Shown here: positions 16,116 through 21,127 of the stretch, in pieces | Numbering within the stretch: position 1 is the stretch's first letter | Layout of the letters: each line of letters opens with the position of its first letter | Source: DASZMX01 sp035551475 | GTDB lineage: Bacteria > Verrucomicrobiota > Verrucomicrobiia > Limisphaerales > Palsa-1400 | Reading direction: 5' to 3' | Length of the DNA stretch: 21,127 nucleotides | NCBI GenBank assembly: GCA_035551475.1 | Contig: DASZMX010000105.1 | Span: forward strand, 1 to 21,127 | Translations under genes and position numbers: made by a program | Notes under the pieces: generated by a model | Told to the model about the DNA's origin: nothing | The model's database searches: none | Seen by the model: only the letters and a program-made list of their open reading frames with translations

Positions 16116-17560
16116 ACCTTCGCCGCCGCCGGGCGCGTCAAGCCAAGCAGCGCCGCCACCCAGGCGAGGAACGCCACCGTCAGCCCCGGCACAATCCAAG
16201 CGGGAAACAGAGCGCGGAAAGCCGCCAAATCCACGCCGCGCATCGCCGCCAGCCAATGGTCCAGCCGAACATTCAGTGTCAAGAGAATCAATCCCCACGT
16301 CAGCATCACCTGGCTGGCATGGACCCGGAGCGCCTCGTCGCGATTTTTCCCCGGCAGCCGGCGAAAATGCAGCACGATCAATAACACCGTGCCAGCGAGG
16401 ACCGCCGCCGCCGAAATCAGGTCCTGCGCTTTGCACGCCAGCGCGATCAGCCAATAGATGTTCGCGCCATACACCGCCAGGGTAAAGAACAGCCCCCGGC
16501 CCACGGAACCGGGCGGCGGCGGAATGGGTTCGCCGGAGCGTTGGGCCTCCTCTTTCCGCACCGCGAACACCCAGCGAAACGCCACGATGCCGACCGTCGC
16601 CAGCGCCATGGCGTAGAGCCACCAATTGACCGCGGTGGCGAGCATCACGGAGCTTTCGCTCCAGCCATCGCGTTGCGCGAGCCAGCGCAAAGCCGGATGG
16701 CTGGCGGAGGCCACAAGGACGAAAAACCACACCGCCGAGAACCACATGATTTTTCCGCGTTTTTCCCGCGGCGAAGGCGAAACCCGAATGATCATGGCTT
16801 GCGCCGCCACCCCCAAAATCGCCCCGCCCAGCCAGGCGAAGGCGCCGGGCGCCGCGGCAAGCAGGCCGCCCGATTTTGCGGCCGCTCCCTTGCTGGCCGC
16901 GGCCAAAGCCAGCGTCGGCCCGACCGGCAACGCGCCCATGACACTGGAAGTAAACGTCTCGCCGGGGGAGGATTGGCGCAAGGCTTCCTCGACAAAGCTG
17001 GAGACTTCGTCCTGCAGCATCTTCCGGCCGCGCGAAAGTCTTTGTTTGACAGCGTCCGGCGTCAACTCCAGGGCGGCGGCCACGCGTTCAATGGAGTTAT
17101 GCTCGCGATAAAACAGGATCAACGGCTCGCGATAAATGGCCGGGACGCGGTGCAGGGCGCGCCACAAAATGGCCTGCTCCTCCCGCCCGATGACCGCTTC
17201 CGACGGCAAGTCGCCCGGGGCGGCGAAATGTTGCGCGGCTTCGAGCGGCTCGGCATCGGCGGCCGCTTCGCGACGATCGCGGCGCAGCGAATCATGGGCG
17301 CGATTGTGCACGATGCCGCAGAGCCACGCGCGCAACTTGGCCGGTTCGCGCAGGTGCCGCAACCGTTTCCACGCCACAATGAAGGTCTCCTGCGCGGCGT
17401 CCTCGCTTTCACCCAGGTTCCCGAGAATGCCGTAGGCGAGGGAGCAAATCAGGTTTTGATATCGAACAACGATCTGGCTGAACGCATCGCGGTCTCCCGC
17501 AAGGCTGCGCGCCACCAAATCCGCGTCCGCCGTGTCTGTCATGGTTCCAAATGTCATCAT
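16112..17560 (-). CDS. ECF sigma factor fused to a C-terminal multi-helix membrane domain
   Basis: A 482-residue fusion. Residues about 15-100 are sigma-70 region 2 (AFSQIVVRYQNLICSLAYGI, then EDAAQETFIVAWKRL). Residues about 130-195 are region 4 (LHRVPAIYREPLILFYREH, AALELTPDAVKQRLSRGRKM). After a short linker (SSFVEEALRQSSPGETF), residues about 225-482 hold some seven hydrophobic helices (IMWFSAVWFFVLVASA, WWLYAMALATVGIVAFRWVF, LFFTLAVYGANIYWLIALA, WIVPGLTVAFLAWVAALLGL). The domain probably tethers the sigma factor to the inner membrane and may act as built-in control in place of a separate anti-sigma protein; that is inference. The ATG at 17560 and the one at 17542 (before T-D-T-A-D) are both possible; neither has a well-spaced binding site. 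Last gene of the minus-strand run, 51 bases after pirin. Confidence 0.88.
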   Translation of the reverse strand: MMTFGTMTDTADADLVARSLAGDRDAFSQIVVRYQNLICSLAYGILGNLGESEDAAQETFIVAWKRLRHLREPAKLRAWLCGIVHNRAHDSLRRDRREAAADAEPLEAAQHFAAPGDLPSEAVIGREEQAILWRALHRVPAIYREPLILFYREHNSIERVAAALELTPDAVKQRLSRGRKMLQDEVSSFVEEALRQSSPGETFTSSVMGALPVGPTLALAAASKGAAAKSGGLLAAAPGAFAWLGGAILGVAAQAMIIRVSPSPREKRGKIMWFSAVWFFVLVASASHPALRWLAQRDGWSESSVMLATAVNWWLYAMALATVGIVAFRWVFAVRKEEAQRSGEPIPPPPGSVGRGLFFTLAVYGANIYWLIALACKAQDLISAAAVLAGTVLLIVLHFRRLPGKNRDEALRVHASQVMLTWGLILLTLNVRLDHWLAAMRGVDLAAFRALFPAWIVPGLTVAFLAWVAALLGLTRPAAAKV

Positions 17561-17611
17561 ACTGCTGATACGTCGTCCAGCGGATGCAAAAGGTGACAGG
17601 AAAAATAACGA

Positions 17612-18304
17612 TTAAGGCAAATCGAACAGCAGGAAGTGGGCGACCCCGCTGGACGCCATTCGCAGCAAGGATTCGCCCGAAACCGCCGCGCCGTCACCCG
17701 TCTGGAGCGAAACGCCATTGACTTCCAGCGCGCCGTCAGTGACTTGCACCCAGACGTGGCGTCCCTCCGCCACAATGTGCTCCAACTGCCCGCCCGCGAA
17801 TTTGCCCACATGCAAATCGACATCCTGGTGGATATCGATGGAGCCGTCGCGTCCGGTGCGCGAAGCCACCAGCGTCAGGCCGCCCACCGGCGCGTCCACA
17901 AACGATTTTTGCGCGTAACCGGGCGTCAAGCCCTGCGCTTCGGGCGTGATCCAAATTTGCAAAAGATGCACCGGCTCGGTCGGCGAGTAATTAAATTCGC
18001 TGTGTTCAATGCCTGAACCCGCCGTGATGCGCTGCACTTCGCCCGCCTTCATCACCGCCACATGGCTGAGGCTGTCGCGGTGCTGCAACGCGCCGGACAG
18101 CACATACGTCAGTATTTCCATGTCGCGGTGCGGGTGCATTCCGAAGCCGCCGCCACCGGCCACGCGGTCTTCATTGATGACACGCAGCGCCCGAAAATTC
18201 ATGTGGTTGGCGTCGTAATAATCGGCGAACGAAAACGTGTGAAAAGTCTCGAGCCACCCCAAATTGGCGTGCCCCCGTTCCCTGGATTTGCGCACGGAAA
18301 TCAT
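17612..18304 (-). CDS. Pirin family protein (YhhW-type bicupin)
   Basis: A 230-residue two-cupin protein of the pirin family; some members, such as E. coli YhhW, have quercetin 2,3-dioxygenase activity. The first cupin holds the full metal set: His57 and His59 in GFGMHPHRDMEIL, and His101 and Glu103 in SGIEHSEFN, the same positions as in YhhW. The N-terminus GHANLGWLETFHTFSFADYY is characteristic, and the second cupin ends SSGVAHFLLFDLP. Length is normal for the short form. GAGGG lies a few bases before the ATG. It sits between the phosphatase (65-base gap) and the sigma-membrane fusion (51-base gap), on the same strand as both. A role in redox or electrophile stress is plausible but not shown. 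Confidence 0.94.
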   Translation of the reverse strand: MISVRKSRERGHANLGWLETFHTFSFADYYDANHMNFRALRVINEDRVAGGGGFGMHPHRDMEILTYVLSGALQHRDSLSHVAVMKAGEVQRITAGSGIEHSEFNYSPTEPVHLLQIWITPEAQGLTPGYAQKSFVDAPVGGLTLVASRTGRDGSIDIHQDVDLHVGKFAGGQLEHIVAEGRHVWVQVTDGALEVNGVSLQTGDGAAVSGESLLRMASSGVAHFLLFDLP

Positions 18305-18369
18305 CCACCCTCAAGATAGCAGCGAGACGCCAGAACGCGAATCGGAAGGCCCAAAAAAACACCGGGACA

Positions 18370-18954
18370 TCAGGGTGGGAACGCGCCATCTCCCGGGCAT
18401 ACATGCTCGTTGAGGCGCCGGGAGGAAACCAGCGCGCCAGTGGCATCGTAGCGGAGCGCCACCAGCCAGCAGAAATTGGCGTCCGGCCATTTGCCGCCAG
18501 GCAGCAATGCCGCGGGATTGGCGCCGAGCGCCGCGAGCAGGCCGGGGATTTCCGCGTGCCGCCATGAAACCAAAATCGTCTTTCCGCGCGGTTTTTCGCG
18601 CAGATAATCGGCCAGGGCCTGCACGTCCTTCGTTTTATGTTTGTCGTGGATTTTGAGATGAAGCGCCTGCGCCAGCGGCTCCACGGTTTGGCGCGGGCGT
18701 GTGCTCGCCTCGGAATCGGCGCCGGCCACGATGCAATCCGGCGTCGCCGCCTTCCCTTCCAGTTGCAGCTTTTCAAAGTAGGCCACGTACGCCTTGGCGC
18801 GCTCCAACCCGGCGGCGGACAGTTCCCGCCCGGACGCCGGTTTCTCCGCGTGCCGGATGACCAGCACGGTGGCATTCTCCAAGCCGTTCGTGGAAGGCGC
18901 CGCCATGAGCGAGGTGCAGGCGAGCAGATAAATCAGCCAGGCCGCGTTGCGCAC
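18370..18954 (-). CDS. Exported histidine phosphatase (SixA-like)
   Basis: A 194-residue member of the histidine phosphatase superfamily with a signal peptide (NAAWLIYLLACTSLMAAPS). The catalytic motif VLVIRHAEKP contains the phospho-accepting His, and ILVSWRHAEIPGLLAAL contains the second catalytic His. In SixA-like proteins this fold removes phosphate from proteins or small molecules; with a signal peptide this one should act in the periplasm, substrate unknown. The start is GTG at 18954: the TAG of the sulfurtransferase and this GTG share one base, and GGAGG lies 9 bases upstream. A longer in-frame reading to 19113 was rejected because it runs antisense-like through the upstream gene and hides the signal peptide. 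Translation is probably coupled to the sulfurtransferase. Confidence 0.85.
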   Translation of the reverse strand: MRNAAWLIYLLACTSLMAAPSTNGLENATVLVIRHAEKPASGRELSAAGLERAKAYVAYFEKLQLEGKAATPDCIVAGADSEASTRPRQTVEPLAQALHLKIHDKHKTKDVQALADYLREKPRGKTILVSWRHAEIPGLLAALGANPAALLPGGKWPDANFCWLVALRYDATGALVSSRRLNEHVCPGDGAFPP

Positions 18955-19826
18955 TATTTGGTGCCTCCGCTCCCGCCGGATGGGTTCTCGATCGGCGCGC
19001 CAATCAAATTTCCATACTCGGTCCAACTGCCGTCGTAATTCTTGACGTCGTTGATGCCCAGCAAATATTTCAAAACGAACCAGGTGTGGCTGGAGCGTTC
19101 GCCAATCCGGCAATACGCAATGGCGGCCTTCGCCGGATCAACGCCTTTTTCCTGAAGATAAATCTTGCGCAAGTCATCGGCGGACTTGAACGCGCCGTCC
19201 GAGTTGACCGCAGTGGACCAGGGGATGCTTTTGGCGCCCGGAATGTGGCCCGCGCGCTGGGCGGTCTCCGGCAAGTTCGGCGGGGCAATAATTTTGCCCG
19301 TAAACTCATCGCCGCTGCGGACGTCCACCAGATTGCGGTTTTTCTTGGACGACGCCTCCAACACTTCCGGCAACAGCGCGCGAAATTCATTGTGCACGGA
19401 TTTGACCTCGTAAGTGGCGGGTTTCACTTTCGCCGGCTCCTTGGTCAGCGGGGCGTCGTTCTCATTCAGCCATTTGATGCGGCCGCCGTTCAGCAGGCGC
19501 ACCTTGTCATGCCCGTAAAGTTTGAACAGCCAAAATCCATAGGCGGCAAACCAATTATTATTGTCACCATAAAGAATGACTTCGGTGTCGTTGGAAATGC
19601 CCGCCGCGCCGAGCAATTTTTCGAATGCTTCCTTGCTGATAATGTCGCGGCTGACCTGGTTTTGCAGTTCGGTGCGCCAATTAAACGCCACCGCGCCGGG
19701 AATATGCCCGGAGTCATAGGACGACGTGTCCACGTCGATCTCGACAAATTTAACCTTGGGATCTTCGAGGTGCGCTTTCGCCCAGGCGACATCGACCAGC
19801 GTTTCAGGATGGCTGTAATTACTCAT
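18954..19826 (-). CDS. Thiosulfate/3-mercaptopyruvate sulfurtransferase (two rhodanese domains)
   Basis: A 290-residue sulfurtransferase moving sulfane sulfur from thiosulfate or mercaptopyruvate to a thiophilic acceptor. The N-terminal rhodanese domain (about 10-125) is structural: SGHIPGAVAFNW is present, but the active-loop Cys is replaced (LYGDNNNWFAAYGFW). The C-terminal domain (about 150-280) carries the catalytic loop YCRIGERSSHTWF, very like actinobacterial CysA-type enzymes, preceded by RAGHIPGAKSIPW. Which donor is preferred cannot be read from the sequence. It lies 30 bases after the cysteine-synthase-like gene, fitting a sulfur-handling operon. Its Gly-rich C-terminal tail (GGSGGTK) also encodes the ribosome binding site of the next gene. 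Confidence 0.93.
   Translation of the reverse strand: MSNYSHPETLVDVAWAKAHLEDPKVKFVEIDVDTSSYDSGHIPGAVAFNWRTELQNQVSRDIISKEAFEKLLGAAGISNDTEVILYGDNNNWFAAYGFWLFKLYGHDKVRLLNGGRIKWLNENDAPLTKEPAKVKPATYEVKSVHNEFRALLPEVLEASSKKNRNLVDVRSGDEFTGKIIAPPNLPETAQRAGHIPGAKSIPWSTAVNSDGAFKSADDLRKIYLQEKGVDPAKAAIAYCRIGERSSHTWFVLKYLLGINDVKNYDGSWTEYGNLIGAPIENPSGGSGGTK
18964..18968 (-). promoter_or_regulatory. Ribosome binding site of the phosphatase gene
   Basis: GGAGG on the minus strand, inside the last codons of the sulfurtransferase and 9 bases before the GTG at 18954. It supports the GTG start and translational coupling. Confidence 0.6.
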
Positions 19827-19856
19827 AGGTTTCGTTAAATGCGGACGTTAAGTGTG

Positions 19857-20837
19857 TCAAGCAGTGGGGAAATAGCCGAAGCCTTCGGCCTCCAAATCTT
19901 TCAAATGACGCGTCATGCTGGAAATGTATTTAAAGACATTATCGGGAAACATCATCACGCCTAGCCCGGTTTTTTCGCGCGCCGCCACTTCCCGCGCTCC
20001 TTCAAAGACCAACCCGGCGCTGGGCCCCGCCAGCAATCCCTCGCGCCGCGCGAGGTCGCGCGCGCGGGTGTAAGCCAGCTCAAAATCCACTTCGATGATG
20101 TCATCCACCACGGAGGAATCAAACAGCTTCGAAACGTGCAATTGCGAGATATTGCGCAAGCCCGGAACATCGTGCCCTTCGCTGGGGGCAATGCCGATAA
20201 CCTTGATTCCCGGATTCTTGCTTTTTAAAAATCGGCCGCACCCTGTAATGGTGCCGCAGGTGCCGAGCGCGGAAAAAAAGTGCGTTATCTTGCCCTCGGT
20301 TTGCCGCCAAATCTCCGGGGCGGTCGTGGTGAAATGCGCCTGAACATTCGCGTCGTTCTCGTATTGATTGGGCATCGTGTATTCCTGCGGCGAGGCCTTG
20401 GCATGGCTGCGCGCGCGGTTGATGGAGCCTTCCCCCAGGCCCGGCGCGGGGCAGACGTCGTCGTTCAACACTTCGAGATCGGCTCCGGCCAGTTTCAGCA
20501 AAACCTTTTTCTCGCGCGGAATGCGTCCCGGCACCACCGCCCGCAATTTGTAGCCCCGCGCGCTTGCCAGCGCCGCGAGCGAAATGCCAGTGTTGCCTGA
20601 AGTCGGCTCGACGACATTATGCCCGGGGCCAACTTTGCCGGCAGCCTCCAATTGCTGGATCATGCTCCAGGCGGCGCGGTCTTTCACCGAACCGAACGGG
20701 TTCAGCCATTCGAGCTTGGCGTAGAGCGGAAAACCGGCTGTAGGATTGAGCGCGCCGATGCGCACCAGCGGAGTGGGATTGGCTTCTGTGGGAAGCATTT
20801 CAAACACATTTTCGTAAACGCGGCTGGCGTGATTCAT
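19857..20837 (-). CDS. Cysteine-synthase-like PLP enzyme (CysK/CysM family)
   Basis: A 326-residue fold-type II PLP enzyme. The lysine expected to bind PLP is Lys52 in NPFGSVKDRAA, the substrate loop is EPTSGNTGISLAAL, and the phosphate-binding loop is GTCGTITGCGRFLK, where most family members have GTGGT. The C-terminal EGLLAGPSAGLVFEGA is also conserved. Most likely it makes cysteine from O-acetyl- or O-phosphoserine and sulfide; a cystathionine beta-synthase-like role is possible. The ATG at 20837 is preferred because it has GGAG 5-6 bases upstream and starts the conserved region; the frame stays open to 21095 but would overlap the divergent gene. First of the minus-strand sulfur run. No cysE is in the window. 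Confidence 0.92.
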   Translation of the reverse strand: MNHASRVYENVFEMLPTEANPTPLVRIGALNPTAGFPLYAKLEWLNPFGSVKDRAAWSMIQQLEAAGKVGPGHNVVEPTSGNTGISLAALASARGYKLRAVVPGRIPREKKVLLKLAGADLEVLNDDVCPAPGLGEGSINRARSHAKASPQEYTMPNQYENDANVQAHFTTTAPEIWRQTEGKITHFFSALGTCGTITGCGRFLKSKNPGIKVIGIAPSEGHDVPGLRNISQLHVSKLFDSSVVDDIIEVDFELAYTRARDLARREGLLAGPSAGLVFEGAREVAAREKTGLGVMMFPDNVFKYISSMTRHLKDLEAEGFGYFPTA

Positions 20838-20982
20838 GGCCGCTCCGACTCTAGCAAAGCAATGGGGATGCGCAACTTCTTCATTGGTTTCCCTGAAATA
20901 CAATACCTGAGCGCAAGAACCAAGAATCTGCCTAACGACGAACGATGGCAGATGAATTATCTTTAATAAAAGGGGGAGGAGT
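20838..20982. other. Divergent intergenic region
   Basis: 145 bases between the cysteine-synthase-like gene and the basic-protein gene, the most AT-rich gap in the window and the only place from which the five-gene minus-strand run and the last plus-strand gene must both be transcribed, unless promoters lie in coding sequence. TTTAAT at 20962-20967 could be a -10 element for the plus-strand gene, but no matching -35 box is seen. No operator-like palindrome was found. Confidence 0.35.
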
Positions 20983-21127
20983 ATGACGGCACATAAAAAA
21001 GCAAAGACACGTCCACGCAATCGCTCGGTCGCCAAAGTGAGGCGCCATCCATCACTTCGGTCGCGACACGTTCGGCGGCCGCATGTTGCCGCCAAACCGG
21101 TGGCGGCGCCAACACCTCCCGGCTTGG
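20983..21127 (+). CDS. Very basic protein, N-terminal part (3' end outside window)
   Basis: A frame open to the right edge, giving 48 residues. It starts ATG at 20983 with a strong ribosome binding site (GGGGGAGGA ending 2 bases before it). The N-terminus is extremely basic (MTAHKKAKTRPRNRSVAKVR, then RRHPSLRSRHVRRPH), turning Ala/Pro-rich (AAKPVAAPTPPGL). There is no signal peptide or membrane helix in the visible part. It could be a nucleic-acid-binding protein with a histone-like tail, or a larger enzyme with a basic leader; I do not recognise it. It is divergent from the cysteine-synthase-like gene. Confidence 0.6.
   Translation, partial: MTAHKKAKTRPRNRSVAKVRRHPSLRSRHVRRPHVAAKPVAAPTPPGL

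Noticed and set aside
16541..17596. A 351-codon + strand open frame opposite the sigma-membrane fusion.
   Set aside because: Antisense to recognisable sigma regions 2 and 4; no domain and no ribosome binding site.
18955..19113. A longer start for the histidine phosphatase.
   Set aside because: The extra residues are out-of-frame reading of the sulfurtransferase; the GTG at 18954 has a GGAGG and gives a proper signal peptide.
20838..21095. An N-terminal extension of the cysteine-synthase-like protein with a hydrophobic stretch that looks like a membrane helix.
   Set aside because: It would overlap the divergent basic-protein gene and its binding site, and family members start near the ATG at 20837, which has its own GGAG.
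1..21127. tRNA, rRNA, CRISPR arrays, transposases, attachment sites or riboswitches.
   Set aside because: None seen on reading both strands: no regularly spaced repeats, no transposase motifs, and gaps between genes too short and featureless to support a riboswitch. Weak or diverged RNA elements could be missed without a covariance search.

Overview
The window is GC-rich bacterial chromosome with dense coding: 19 protein-coding genes (the first and last cut by the window edges), no RNA genes, no CRISPR array and no recognisable mobile element. No gap without a gene is longer than about 215 bases. The gene mix points to Verrucomicrobiota, perhaps the Pedosphaera/Limisphaerales side. The pointers are a Tat-exported Gfo/Idh/MocA oxidoreductase paired with a DUF1080 protein, a DUF3857 protein, an ECF sigma factor fused to a membrane domain, and a large secreted protein of unknown family. 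This assignment is inference from gene content only.

Layout. (1) 1-533: 3' end of bioA (biotin synthesis), + strand. (2) 675-3001: two-gene minus-strand operon for exported sugar chemistry, DUF1080 then Gfo/Idh/MocA, joined by an ATGA overlap. (3) 3090-5031: a methyl-accepting chemotaxis protein broken by a one-base frameshift near 4714-4722. (4) 5245-7566: a DUF3857/transglutaminase-like protein that has lost its catalytic Cys and His and carries a C-terminal membrane anchor. (5) 7571-10873: minus-strand run of an unknown secreted protein, pdxJ, acpS and a DoxX-like membrane protein. (6) 10962-16115: plus-strand run of a VanZ-like protein, a divergent ComEC, a NodT-type outer-membrane efflux lipoprotein and a LysR regulator. 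(7) 16112-20837: minus-strand run of a cysteine-synthase-like enzyme, a two-domain sulfurtransferase, an exported histidine phosphatase, a pirin, and the sigma-membrane fusion. (8) 20983-end: start of a very basic protein with a strong ribosome binding site.

How the genes work together. The DUF1080/Gfo pair fits the 3-keto-glycoside route, in which an oxidoreductase makes a 3-keto sugar and a DUF1080 enzyme cleaves it. PdxJ makes pyridoxal phosphate, the cofactor of both BioA and the cysteine-synthase-like enzyme here, although these genes are not in one operon. The cysteine-synthase and sulfurtransferase genes form a sulfur-handling unit, and the phosphatase is translationally coupled to it. 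The outer-membrane efflux gene has no pump or adaptor beside it; a LysR gene follows it directly.

The points most worth a second look are the sigma factor with about seven membrane segments, the catalytically dead, tail-anchored DUF3857 protein, the ComEC with altered signature motifs in both the channel and the nuclease-like domain, the unknown secreted protein upstream of pdxJ, and the frameshifted chemoreceptor. I did not find a clear multi-gene defence or mobile system.
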